DNA of 64,000 nt. Origin: Xanthobacter flavus (GTDB lineage Bacteria; Pseudomonadota; Alphaproteobacteria; Rhizobiales; Xanthobacteraceae). The DNA is taken from NCBI RefSeq assembly GCF_017875275.1, contig NZ_JAGGML010000001.1:3431001-3495000 (forward strand). Reading direction: 5' to 3'. The translations under genes were made by a program, and so were the position numbers. Positions 36,939 through 45,070 of the stretch are shown in pieces. The stretch's first letter is position 1; every line of letters starts with the position of its first letter. The notes below the pieces were generated by a model. That model did not search any database. It saw only the letters and a program-made list of their open reading frames with translations, and was not told the DNA's origin.

Positions 36939-37668
36939 GGCGGTGCCCCAAATAGGCGTCGATCACACGACGATCGGCGCGGATCTCCGCCGGCGTGCCG
37001 GTGGCGAGATGCTGCCCGTGGTGCAGCACCACAATCCGGTCGCAGACCCGCATCACCGCCTTCATGTTGTGCTCGACCAGCAGCACCGAGCAGCCGAACG
37101 CGTCGCGGATGCGCTCCAGCATGGCGAGGGTATTGGCGACCTCGGTCTGGTTGAGGCCGGTCAGCGGCTCATCCAGGCACAGGAGACGCGGGCGGGCGGC
37201 GAAGGCAATGGCGATGGAGACGAGGCGCTGCAAACCGTGCGGCAGGTTGCCCGCCTGTTCGGGAAGGTAGGGCGTGAGGCCGAGCATTTCCGCCGTCTCC
37301 GCCACCCGGGCGCGGCGCGCGGCGGCGCCCTTCACCCCGTGGATGGTGCCGAGCAGGATATTGTCGGCAACGGTCATGGTGCGCATGAAGCTGCCGTGCT
37401 GGAACGTGCGCACCAGTCCACGGCGGCTGATCTCCAGCGCGGAGCGCCCCGTGCAGTTCTCGCCGAACACGAACAATTCGCCCGCCGAGGGCTTGTAGAA
37501 GCCGCTGATGAGGTTGAACGTCGTGCTCTTGCCGGCGCCGTTGGGCCCGATGAGGCCGAGGATTTCCTTCGGCCTGATCTCCAGGTCCAGGTTGGAGACT
37601 GCAACGAGGCCGCCGAAGCGGCGCGTGAGGCCGCGGGTTGCGAGAAGCGGCTGCTGGCTCTGGTCCAT
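36928..37668 (-). CDS. livG: Branched-chain-type ABC transporter ATPase, LivG-like
   Basis: The 246-residue ATPase has GPNGAGKST, RTFQHGSFMRTMTVADNILLG, LPHGLQRLVSIAIAFAARP and LLCLDEPLTGLNQTE. The signature motif reads LPHGLQR instead of LSGGQ, an unusual deviation also reported to be tolerated in LivG-type subunits. ATG 37668 lies one base after the livM stop; the upstream extension of the frame overlaps livM and is not used. Confidence 0.9.
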   Translation of the reverse strand: MDQSQQPLLATRGLTRRFGGLVAVSNLDLEIRPKEILGLIGPNGAGKSTTFNLISGFYKPSAGELFVFGENCTGRSALEISRRGLVRTFQHGSFMRTMTVADNILLGTIHGVKGAAARRARVAETAEMLGLTPYLPEQAGNLPHGLQRLVSIAIAFAARPRLLCLDEPLTGLNQTEVANTLAMLERIRDAFGCSVLLVEHNMKAVMRVCDRIVVLHHGQHLATGTPAEIRADRRVIDAYLGHRHDH

Positions 37669-37669
37669 C

Positions 37670-38593
37670 TCAGTGCCCCTTCGCCACGGAAGGCTTGCGC
37701 CGCCCGGAGAGAAGGCCGGTGATGCCATTGGGGAGCAGCAGCACGGCGAGGGTGATGGCGGCGCCGTAGAAGATGTGCTCGTCGCCGCCCAGACCGAGGG
37801 CGTAGCTGCCCAGAACGACCAGCAGGACCGAACCCACCAGAGGCCCGACGATGTTGTCCTCGCCGCCGACCTTCACATAAGCGAGGGCGAAGGCGGCGAC
37901 GAGAAAGCTGAAGTCTCCGGGGCTGATCACGTTGTTGGCGAAGGCGTGCAGGCTCCCGGCGACGCCGGCCGCGACCGAGGCCGCCGCGAAGCAGGCGATC
38001 TTCACGAGCAGGATGTTCAGGCCGACCGTACGCGCGACGTTCTCGTTGTCCCGGATGGCGGTCAGAATCTTGCCGAAATCCGATCGCTCGAGAACGTAGA
38101 GCGCGAAGATGAGGGCGCAGGACGTGCCGACGATGACGGTCGGCATCCAGGCATCCAGCGCGACCGGCGGGAAGATGCCGATCATTCCCGACGTTCCGCC
38201 AAGCGCCGTGCTTTTCGAATAGAGGATCCGCACCGCCTCGGTGAAGGCAAAGCCGATGAGGAGGAAATAGGGCCCCTTGGTGCGCAGCGTCACGTAGCCG
38301 AAGGCAACAGCGACCACGCCAGCCATCAGTCCTCCCGCGAGGATGGCGACGAGGAACGGCCATTGGAGGATGGTGACGACCGCCCCCGTCGTGTAGGCGC
38401 CGATGCCGACGAAAGCGGCGGTGGCGAAGTTGAGTTCTCCCATCAGCATCACGAAACGCAGGCTCACGGCGGTGAGGGCGGCGACGGCGATGAGGTTGAT
38501 CACGCTGGCGATGTAGGCATCGCGCACCATGAGGGTCGCGACCAGCACGAGGGCGACGCCCGCAGCCCAGTAGGGCAGCTTCAGATCATCCAT
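37670..38593 (-). CDS. livM: Branched-chain-type ABC transporter permease, LivM-like
   Basis: The 307-residue permease has 8-9 hydrophobic segments and the LivM pattern MLMGELNFATAAFVGIGAYT, TLRTKGPYFLLIGFAFTEAV and YVKVGGEDNIVGPLVGSVLL. Start ATG 38593 overlaps the end of livH by 8 bases. Confidence 0.92.
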   Translation of the reverse strand: MDDLKLPYWAAGVALVLVATLMVRDAYIASVINLIAVAALTAVSLRFVMLMGELNFATAAFVGIGAYTTGAVVTILQWPFLVAILAGGLMAGVVAVAFGYVTLRTKGPYFLLIGFAFTEAVRILYSKSTALGGTSGMIGIFPPVALDAWMPTVIVGTSCALIFALYVLERSDFGKILTAIRDNENVARTVGLNILLVKIACFAAASVAAGVAGSLHAFANNVISPGDFSFLVAAFALAYVKVGGEDNIVGPLVGSVLLVVLGSYALGLGGDEHIFYGAAITLAVLLLPNGITGLLSGRRKPSVAKGH

Positions 38594-39461
38594 GACCGAG
38601 AAGTCCCTTCGGCCGTACCAGCAGCACGGCGATGACAAGAATGAAGATGGCGATGGTCGCGGAGCTGGGATCGAAATAGAATCCGCCGACGGTCTCGATA
38701 GCGGCAACGAACAGCCCGCCGAGGATGGCGCCCGGGACGCTGCCAAGCCCGCCCACGATGACCGCGATGAAGCCCTTGATGAGATAGTCCGCGCCTATCA
38801 CCGGCGAGACGATCGTGACCGGCGCGATCAGCGCCCCGGCCAATGCGGCCAGCCCGGCGGCAATCATGAAGCCGGAGAGCGCCATGCGATTGTACGGAAT
38901 GCCCTGGAGCATCGCCGCCTCGTGATCGATGGAAACCGCCCTCAGCGCTTTGCCGAGCTTGGTCCGGGTCAGCGCCCAGTAGAGCACTCCGGTGACCGCG
39001 ACGGCCGCCACGCACAGTGCAAGACGCTGGCCGGTAATGGCGGCGCCGAATACGGAGAGCGTTCCGGGAATGATGTCCGGCACCGGCCGCACCGCGCCGC
39101 CGAAGATCTTCATCAAGATGCCGTCCAGCAGCAGCACGAGGCCGATGGAGAGAATGAAGGAGCCGACGAGGTCGCGCTGAAAGAAGCGGAATCCGCCCAC
39201 ATACATGGCGAAGCCGAGCGCAAGCGATGCGACGACGCCCGCGAGAGCGCCGACGAGATAGGCGGCGAGGACGGGGAACCCCGCCGTAGACAGCCAGGGA
39301 ACGATGGCGGCCACCACCAGCGCCGAAACGGCAAAGAGGTGGCCGTGGGCGAAGTTCACGATGCGCATGACGCCGAAGATTAGCGTCAGGCCGAGCGAGA
39401 ACAGGATATAGACGGCGCCGATCTGCAGGCTCGTCAGGGTGAGCTGTATTGCGGTTTGCAT
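38586..39461 (-). CDS. livH: Branched-chain-type ABC transporter permease, LivH-like
   Basis: The 291-residue permease starts MQTAIQLTLTSLQIGAVYIL and shows GLTLIFGVMRIVNFAHGHLF, GKALRAVSIDHEAAMLQGIP and GFIAVIVGGLGSVPGAILGG, the conserved cytoplasmic loop contacting the ATPases. It lies 105 bases after livK; this gap contains a hairpin (39529-39559). Confidence 0.93.
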   Translation of the reverse strand: MQTAIQLTLTSLQIGAVYILFSLGLTLIFGVMRIVNFAHGHLFAVSALVVAAIVPWLSTAGFPVLAAYLVGALAGVVASLALGFAMYVGGFRFFQRDLVGSFILSIGLVLLLDGILMKIFGGAVRPVPDIIPGTLSVFGAAITGQRLALCVAAVAVTGVLYWALTRTKLGKALRAVSIDHEAAMLQGIPYNRMALSGFMIAAGLAALAGALIAPVTIVSPVIGADYLIKGFIAVIVGGLGSVPGAILGGLFVAAIETVGGFYFDPSSATIAIFILVIAVLLVRPKGLLGHG

Positions 39462-39528
39462 CTGCGGGGCGTGCTTTCGTCGGGGCAGAGCCTCGTCCCG
39501 GAACGGATCAACGTCCCGGGAGCCGATG

Positions 39529-39559
39529 CCGCGTCCACCACGCCGGGCGGAGGACGCGG
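39529..39559 (-). promoter_or_regulatory. Intercistronic hairpin between livK and livH
   Basis: Stem CCGCGTCC (39529-39536) / GGACGCGG (39552-39559) without a T-run. Placed directly behind the binding-protein gene, it could stabilise the upstream message and so favour livK over permease synthesis, as known for binding-protein operons. Confidence 0.4.
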
Positions 39560-39566
39560 CTGCGCA

Positions 39567-40781
39567 TCACTTCGTGGTGGGCACGATGCGGGATTTCTCC
39601 ACCAGTTTGCCGTCCTGGACCTGCGTGATGATCACCGGGAGGCGCATCTGCTGGCGCGAGCCATAGGTATCGAGCCCGTAGAAATCGACAGGCGTGCCAT
39701 AGAAAGAGGTGAACGTAACGTCCGGCATCGCGGCGCCGACGGTCTTGGCGTCCACCGACTTCGCCTTCTCCATGCCGGCCTTCAGCGCGTAGACCGCATC
39801 ATAGAAGCCGATCTGGATGGCGTTGAGAGACTCTCCGGTGGCCGCCCGAACTTCCTCGTTCACGGCCTTCTGCTTGGCGGTGGCGGTGTCTCCGTCCAAC
39901 GATACGGCAGCGCCCATGTAGACGCCCTCGATGGCATTTCCGCCGGTGGCCTTGAGTCCGTCGATCCCGGTTCCGACCTCGACCACCTTGACGCCCTTCC
40001 AGCCCAGCACGTCCAGCTCCTTCCACACGGCGCCGGCGTCGGCCGGTGGCATTCCGCCAAGGTCCACGATGTCGGGCTTGAGGGAGGCGATGCGTGCGGC
40101 GATCGGCTGGAATTCGGTGGTGCCGCGCTCATAGAAGTCGCTGGACAGGACCTTTACTCCGGTTTCCGTCCAGACCTTCTTCGCCACGCCCTCGGTGTCG
40201 CGTCCGGTGGCGTCGTTGGGGTTGAGCATGACGATCGATTTGGCCTGCGGATTGGCCTCATGGATGTAGCGGATGAGGGGCGGCAGAATTTCGAACGGCG
40301 TGTTCATCTGCGTGAACGTCAGCGGGAACTTCGGCCCCTTGATGCTGGGGCCCCAGGCCGTGGTGAAGAGCACGACGCCCTGGCGTTCGCTGAGGGACTG
40401 GAGCGCCTGCACCGGCGCCGTTCCGAGGCTGCCGGCGATGAACTTGACTCCTTCGCGGTTGAGCAGAGTTTGAGCCACCTTGGTGCCTTCGGCGGCGTTG
40501 TACTTGTTGTCATAGGCGACGCATTCGAAATTGTAGGTCTTGCCGTCGACCTTGACGCCGCCCGCCTGCGCGATCTCCTGCGCAGCCTTCTTGCACATGA
40601 ACTCCGAGCCCTTGCCCCAGATGGCACCGGTGCCGGACAGCGGAATGGAAAGGCCGAGCTTGATGGTTTCCTGGGCTCCGGCCGCGCCGGCTCCGGAAAC
40701 GAGGCCCAGGGCGGCAAGCATTGCCGTGCCCGCTGCTGTACCAAGGGCACGTGACCTGATCGACCTGATCCTGCACGCCAT
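39567..40781 (-). CDS. livK: Periplasmic substrate-binding protein, LivK/amide-binding family
   Basis: The 404-residue precursor starts behind GGGAGGAAGACATC. Its signal peptide ends near AGAAGAQE (residues 1-36). The mature protein has IKLGLSIPLSGTGAIWGKGS, VAYDNKYNAAEGTKVAQTLL and AGSLGTAPVQALQSLSERQG, the Peripla_BP_6 fold. A Cys pair (CKKAAQ and FECVAY) could form a disulphide. The segment FTTAWGPSIKGPKFP lies in the binding cleft and differs from leucine-binding proteins, so another acid is likely transported. It is the only solute-binding protein of the cluster. Confidence 0.9.
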   Translation of the reverse strand: MACRIRSIRSRALGTAAGTAMLAALGLVSGAGAAGAQETIKLGLSIPLSGTGAIWGKGSEFMCKKAAQEIAQAGGVKVDGKTYNFECVAYDNKYNAAEGTKVAQTLLNREGVKFIAGSLGTAPVQALQSLSERQGVVLFTTAWGPSIKGPKFPLTFTQMNTPFEILPPLIRYIHEANPQAKSIVMLNPNDATGRDTEGVAKKVWTETGVKVLSSDFYERGTTEFQPIAARIASLKPDIVDLGGMPPADAGAVWKELDVLGWKGVKVVEVGTGIDGLKATGGNAIEGVYMGAAVSLDGDTATAKQKAVNEEVRAATGESLNAIQIGFYDAVYALKAGMEKAKSVDAKTVGAAMPDVTFTSFYGTPVDFYGLDTYGSRQQMRLPVIITQVQDGKLVEKSRIVPTTK

Positions 40782-40828
40782 GATGTCTTCCTCCCGTTAT
40801 TGCGGCGCATTTGAAGGAGCGCCCGTTC

Positions 40829-42076
40829 TTAGCTTTCGGCCTTGGTCTGCCCCTGGCCCGCGAGGCGCCCGATCTCGTCGGCGTCGTACCCCAGCGATGC
40901 GAGAAGTTCTTCTGTATGGGCGCCCAGCTCGGGCGCGGGACGCCCCTGCGCCAGCCGGCCGGCTGCGGTGCGCACCAGATTCGTGACGACCGGGGCGTTG
41001 CCGGCGGGCAGGGCCATCTCCTCGAAGAAGCCGCCGTCCCTGTTTTCGGGTGCGGCGAGCGCTTCGGCCGGAGAGAGGGCCTTGCAGGCGGGAATCCTGG
41101 CGGCCGCGAGTTCGGCGAGACATTCCTGCGAGGATCGCGCGGCGCACCACTGCGCCATCACCGCGCTCAGGGCCTCGCCGTTCTCGCCACGCAGAATGTC
41201 CGAGGAAAAGCGCGGATCCGCGGCCAGCTCCGGCTGCCCCACGAAGCTGGCCCAGCGGCGGAACATGCCGTCACCGATGACCTGCACCATCACCCAGCCG
41301 TCGCGGGTGCGGAACAGATCGGACGGGCCGGCGATGGGGCTGCGATTGCCCATGGCGGCGCGGCTGCGCGCGCCCAGCGCTTCCTCGATGAGCATCGGAT
41401 TGGTCATGGCGAGCGCGGTGCCGAGGAGGGAGGCCTCCACTTGCTGCCCACGTCCGGTTGCCATGCGCTCGTGGAGGGCGGCGAGGGTTGCGAAGGCGGC
41501 CGCGATTCCGGTGGCGTAATCCACATAGGACACCGCGGCGCGTAGCGGTCGCTCGCCGGTCCCCGTCAGGCACATGGCGCCGGAGAGGGCCTGTCCGGTG
41601 CCATCGAAGCCGATCCGGTCACGGCTTTCGCCTTGCGTGCCGAAGGCGCTGATGGTGGTGAGGACGATATCCGGCCGGATGGCGCGAAGGCTGTCGTAGT
41701 CCAGCCCGGCGCGCTTCAAGGCTGCCGGCGGCAGGTTCACCACCACCGCGTCGCAGGTGGCCACGAGCCGTTCGAAAGCGGCGCGCCCTGCGGGCTGGTC
41801 GATGTCGAGGGCGAGCGACTTCTTGTTGCGATTGACCTGAAGATAGAGCGCGCCGCGTCCGGCAACGCCGACCGGCATGACTTCGCGATCCGGTGCGCCC
41901 GATGTCGGCTCGATCCGGATGACCTCCGCGCCCTGTTCCGCGAGCAAGGCGGTGCAAAAGGGGGCCGCGATGTAGCGGCCGAGATCGAGGACACGCACGC
42001 CACGAAGGCCGCGCGGCGCACCTCCCCCCTCATCCGACACAGCCGCCTTCGCGTTGGTCTGCTTCTCTTTTTTCAC
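40829..42076 (-). CDS. Family III (CaiB/BaiF) CoA-transferase
   Basis: The 415-residue protein starts at GTG 42076, behind GAGGAAAC; ATG codons farther upstream lie in the iclR control region. Motifs: GVRVLDLGRYIAAPFCTALL, EQGAEVIRIEP, LYLQVNRNKKSLALDID, SAFGTQGE, the catalytic Asp in SYVDYATGI, and GRGQQVEASLLG. Enzymes of this family transfer CoA between acids (for example succinyl-CoA to itaconate, or formyl-CoA to oxalate). It is the first gene of the leftward operon, 47 bases before livK, and gives a second possible activation step besides the AMP-forming ligase. Confidence 0.88.
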   Translation of the reverse strand: MKKEKQTNAKAAVSDEGGGAPRGLRGVRVLDLGRYIAAPFCTALLAEQGAEVIRIEPTSGAPDREVMPVGVAGRGALYLQVNRNKKSLALDIDQPAGRAAFERLVATCDAVVVNLPPAALKRAGLDYDSLRAIRPDIVLTTISAFGTQGESRDRIGFDGTGQALSGAMCLTGTGERPLRAAVSYVDYATGIAAAFATLAALHERMATGRGQQVEASLLGTALAMTNPMLIEEALGARSRAAMGNRSPIAGPSDLFRTRDGWVMVQVIGDGMFRRWASFVGQPELAADPRFSSDILRGENGEALSAVMAQWCAARSSQECLAELAAARIPACKALSPAEALAAPENRDGGFFEEMALPAGNAPVVTNLVRTAAGRLAQGRPAPELGAHTEELLASLGYDADEIGRLAGQGQTKAES

Positions 42077-42134
42077 GTTTCCTCGCCTTTGATTTCTGCG
42101 GAAGGGGCTTCCCATCGCCGGCTTCGTTGTGTTA

Positions 42135-42160
42135 GTCATTCTCCATCTTGAATGACATTC
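42135..42160. promoter_or_regulatory. Probable IclR operator in the divergent control region
   Basis: GTCATTC (42135-42141) and GAATGAC (42150-42156) are inverted arms separated by 8 bases. GAATGACATTC (42150-42160) is itself a perfect palindrome. A further CCATTCAT follows near 42176. These half-sites lie between the divergent starts at 42076 and 42186, as expected for autoregulation by IclR. Confidence 0.6.
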
Positions 42161-42185
42161 ACAAAATTCTGAAAGCCATTCATAC

Positions 42186-43034
42186 ATGAGCGACCCAGCC
42201 GATCAAGACCCTTCGCCAAAAATCGTCGGAGCCGTGGCCAACGCCGTTTCGATCCTGAGAAGCCTGGCGCAATCGAGCGGCCCGGCCGGCGTAAATGTGA
42301 TAGCGCGTGATGCCGGCGTCAGCGTCAGCACCTGCTTCAATATCCTGCGCACGCTCTCGAGCGAGCGCCTGGTGGATTTCGATCCCGAGGCGAAGACCTA
42401 TGCCATCGGCATGGGTGTTCTGGAGCTGTCCCTGCCGCTGCTGGGCGCAAACCAGGCCAATCTCATCCGGCCCGAGCTCGCCCGGCTTTCGGCGGAGCAC
42501 AAGTGCCTGATGTGCCTGTGGCAGATCACCGACGGCGAGCGCATCGTGTTGATCGATCGCGTTTCCACGGCAAAGACGGTGCGCGTGGACATGTCGGACG
42601 GCTCGCGCCTGCCGACCTTCGTGGGCGCGATCGGGCGCTGTTATGCGGCGCTGCGCGACCTGCCCCGTGACGAACTGAAGGCCCGGTTCGACGCGCTGCA
42701 ATGGCAGTCGCCGCCGAGCTTCGAAGAATACGTGAAGGACGTGGAGCAGGCCCGCCGCGACGGCTATGCCTTCGATCTCGGCCAGTTGTTCCGCGGCCTC
42801 GAGATTGCCGCAGCGGTCGTGACCGACCCGTCCGGCAAGCCGCGGCTCGGCATCAGCGGAATTTCCATCGCCGGCCAACTGACCCGGCCGGAAATCGAGC
42901 AGCTGGGGGCCGCGCTCAGGGATTCCGCGGATTTCATCAGCGAGTCCCTGTTCGGGGTTTCGAGCGGGCTGCGCCAGAGCGAGCGCCGGCTAGCGGCCGG
43001 GCCGGGCCGCCGTGCGCGGGGAGGAAAGGCCTGA
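42186..43034 (+). CDS. IclR-family transcriptional regulator
   Basis: The 282-residue regulator has an N-terminal winged helix-turn-helix (AVANAVSILRSLAQSSGPAG, VNVIARDAGVSVSTCFNILR, LVDFDPEAKTYAIG) and the IclR effector domain (IVLIDRVSTAKTVRVDM, FVGAIGRCYAAL, GLEIAAAVVTDPSGKPRLGI). It is the first gene of the rightward operon and divergent from the leftward one, so it most likely controls both and is tuned by a CoA-cluster metabolite. Its stop overlaps the next start (TGATG). Confidence 0.9.
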   Translation: MSDPADQDPSPKIVGAVANAVSILRSLAQSSGPAGVNVIARDAGVSVSTCFNILRTLSSERLVDFDPEAKTYAIGMGVLELSLPLLGANQANLIRPELARLSAEHKCLMCLWQITDGERIVLIDRVSTAKTVRVDMSDGSRLPTFVGAIGRCYAALRDLPRDELKARFDALQWQSPPSFEEYVKDVEQARRDGYAFDLGQLFRGLEIAAAVVTDPSGKPRLGISGISIAGQLTRPEIEQLGAALRDSADFISESLFGVSSGLRQSERRLAAGPGRRARGGKA

Positions 43035-43429
43035 TGAGCGAAGGGAGCCCGGTCTGGGTTTTCGACAGTTTCCGGCCTGGCGAGCTTCTCGGCCACCATG
43101 CCATCGCGCTGGACGACGCCCGTCTCGCGGATTGGGAGGCGATCTATGGCGCCGTCGCGGCCGGTCGCTTGCCCTCCGGCATTCTCGTGGCGGCAATGAT
43201 GGAAGCCTACCTCAAGGCCTTCTCCCCCCGGCCTCCCGGCAATGTCCACGCCTCGCAGACGTTGGCCTTCGGAGACCCCGTGCAGCCGGGAGACCAGCTT
43301 GAGGCCGAGGTCTCCTGCCTGTGGAAGGAACTGCGCAAGGCCCGCCGCTGGGTCGGTTTCGGGGTGGTCCTCAAAAAGGGGGATCGCGAGGTCCTCGCGG
43401 GCGAGATCCGGACGATCTGGGCCAAGTAA
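43034..43429 (+). CDS. Hot-dog-fold MaoC-like protein without catalytic motif
   Basis: The 131-residue protein starts at ATG 43034 behind GAGGAAAGGCCTG. It shows VFDSFRPGELLGHHAIALDD and FGDPVQPGDQLEAEVSCLWK, typical of MaoC-like hydratases. The hydratase signature with Asp and His (D-x-N-P-x-H) is absent; the corresponding segment is LADWEAIYGAVAAGRLPSG. It precedes a second hot-dog gene that has the motif, so the two may make a mixed dimer in which only one chain is catalytic. Confidence 0.72.
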   Translation: MSEGSPVWVFDSFRPGELLGHHAIALDDARLADWEAIYGAVAAGRLPSGILVAAMMEAYLKAFSPRPPGNVHASQTLAFGDPVQPGDQLEAEVSCLWKELRKARRWVGFGVVLKKGDREVLAGEIRTIWAK

Positions 43430-43487
43430 ACAGGCGGCCCCGAAAGGTGTACGGGCGCCGCGAGAGCGCCGACGAAGGAAACAGCCG

Positions 43488-43916
43488 ATGGAAATGCCAC
43501 AAGACGCCGCGCTGCCGCGCGAGCTCGCCTGCGTGAGCCTCGTCGCCGACCAGGATGCAGTCGCCCGTTACGCGGAGCTGACACGGGACTTCAACCCCAT
43601 CCACCTCAACGCGGAATTCGCGGCCGGAACCAGTTTCGGACGGCCCATCGCCCACGGGACGCTGGGCCTCAACCTCGTGATCGAGGCACTGGAGCGCACC
43701 TTCGGTGCGGTCCCCGAGGATGCGCGTCTTGAAGTGCGTTTCATCGCCCCGGTGCCTGTTGGCGCGACGATCCGCGCCGGGGGCCACCTGACCGACGAAG
43801 CGACGGGCTCCTACGAGATTTTCGTTGAAACTGCCTCCGGCGAACGGGCCGTCGCAGGCACCTGCACCATCGGCGCCGCGCCAGAGATCCGGAACACGGG
43901 AGCAAGCAAGATATGA
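43488..43916 (+). CDS. MaoC-like (R)-specific enoyl-CoA hydratase
   Basis: The 142-residue protein starts at ATG 43488, with GAAGGAAACAGCCG before it. The hydratase 2 motif is complete: ARYAELTRDFNPIHLNAEFA, with Asp and His in DFNPIH, then GRPIAHGTLGLNLV. It should hydrate a 2-enoyl-CoA to the (R)-3-hydroxyacyl-CoA. The stop overlaps the start of the acyl-CoA dehydrogenase gene. Confidence 0.85.
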   Translation: MEMPQDAALPRELACVSLVADQDAVARYAELTRDFNPIHLNAEFAAGTSFGRPIAHGTLGLNLVIEALERTFGAVPEDARLEVRFIAPVPVGATIRAGGHLTDEATGSYEIFVETASGERAVAGTCTIGAAPEIRNTGASKI

Positions 43917-45070
43917 CAATGCCCGCCGTCGATGACGAAACCTTCGGCCAGCTGAAGGATGCGGTCGAACGCTTCGTCGCGGAGCGCCTCGTCCCCAATG
44001 AGATGCGCGTCGAGATCGAGGACGAGATTCCCGAGGAAATTGTTGACGAGATGCGCGAACTCGGGCTGTTCGGCCTCACCATTCCGCCGGAATACGGCGG
44101 CATCGGGCTCAATGCCCGCCAGGAAACACAGCTCGCCCAGATCTTTGGCGGCACGGCGCTAGCCTTCCGCTCGCTGCTGGCAACCAATATCGGCATCGGT
44201 GCGCGCGGCCTGATCTTCGAGGGGACCGAAGAGCAAAAGCAGGCCTATCTGCCGAAGCTCGCCAGCGGCGAACTGATGTCCGCCTTCGCCCTCACCGAGC
44301 CGGACACCGGCTCCGATCCCGCGAACCTCACCACCCGCGCCGAGCGGGACGGCGACGACTACGTGATCAACGGCACGAAGCGCTACATCACCAATGCCCA
44401 GCGCGCCGGGCTGTTCACGGTGATGGCCCGGACCGAGTTCGACAAGCCCGGTGCCGACGCCATCACCGCCTTCCTTGTGCCTCGCGATACGCCGGGCCTC
44501 ACCATCGGCAAGAAGGACCGCAAGATGGGTCAGCGCGGCACCACCACATCGGACGTGATGTTCGACAATGTGCGGGTACCGGCGAGTGCCATCATCGGCC
44601 AGACGCCGGGGCGCGGTTTCCGCCTCGCCATGCGGGTCCTCGATCGCGGGCGCATCCACATCGCCGCCCTCGCCACCGGCGCCTGCAAGCGGCTGATCGC
44701 GGAGATGATCGCCTTCGCGCGCGAGCGCAGGCAGTTCGGCAAGCCGATTGCCGAGTACCAGCTGATCCAGGCGATGATCGCCGACAGCCACACGGACTAC
44801 CTCGCCTCCAAGGCCCTCGTGGAGCAGACGGCGACGCTCTACGACCGGGACGGCGCCGCGCGCACCGAGGCGTCGGCGGCCAAGTATTTCGCCACCGAGG
44901 CGGTCGGCCGCGTCGCAGACCGGGCGGTCCAGGTACACGGCGGCGCCGGCTACATGAGCGAATATGCGGTGGAGCGCTTCTATCGCGATGTCCGCCTGAT
45001 GCGGATCTACGAGGGCACCAGCCAGATCCAGCAATTGCTGATCGCCCGCCAGTTGCTGAAGGGAGCATGA
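43913..45070 (+). CDS. Acyl-CoA dehydrogenase with normal C-terminal catalytic Glu
   Basis: The 385-residue FAD enzyme contains LTIPPEYGGIGLNARQETQL, FALTEPDTGSDPANLTTRAE, KRYITNAQRAGLF, QRGTTTSDVMFDNVRVP and VHGGAGYMSEYAVERFYRDV. The catalytic base is the Glu of RIYEGTSQIQQL, and the alternative position reads DRGRIH. It thus differs from the dehydrogenase at 27734 and probably handles another intermediate. Electrons should pass to the EtfAB encoded in the opposite operon. It overlaps both neighbours by four bases. Confidence 0.92.
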   Translation: MTMPAVDDETFGQLKDAVERFVAERLVPNEMRVEIEDEIPEEIVDEMRELGLFGLTIPPEYGGIGLNARQETQLAQIFGGTALAFRSLLATNIGIGARGLIFEGTEEQKQAYLPKLASGELMSAFALTEPDTGSDPANLTTRAERDGDDYVINGTKRYITNAQRAGLFTVMARTEFDKPGADAITAFLVPRDTPGLTIGKKDRKMGQRGTTTSDVMFDNVRVPASAIIGQTPGRGFRLAMRVLDRGRIHIAALATGACKRLIAEMIAFARERRQFGKPIAEYQLIQAMIADSHTDYLASKALVEQTATLYDRDGAARTEASAAKYFATEAVGRVADRAVQVHGGAGYMSEYAVERFYRDVRLMRIYEGTSQIQQLLIARQLLKGA

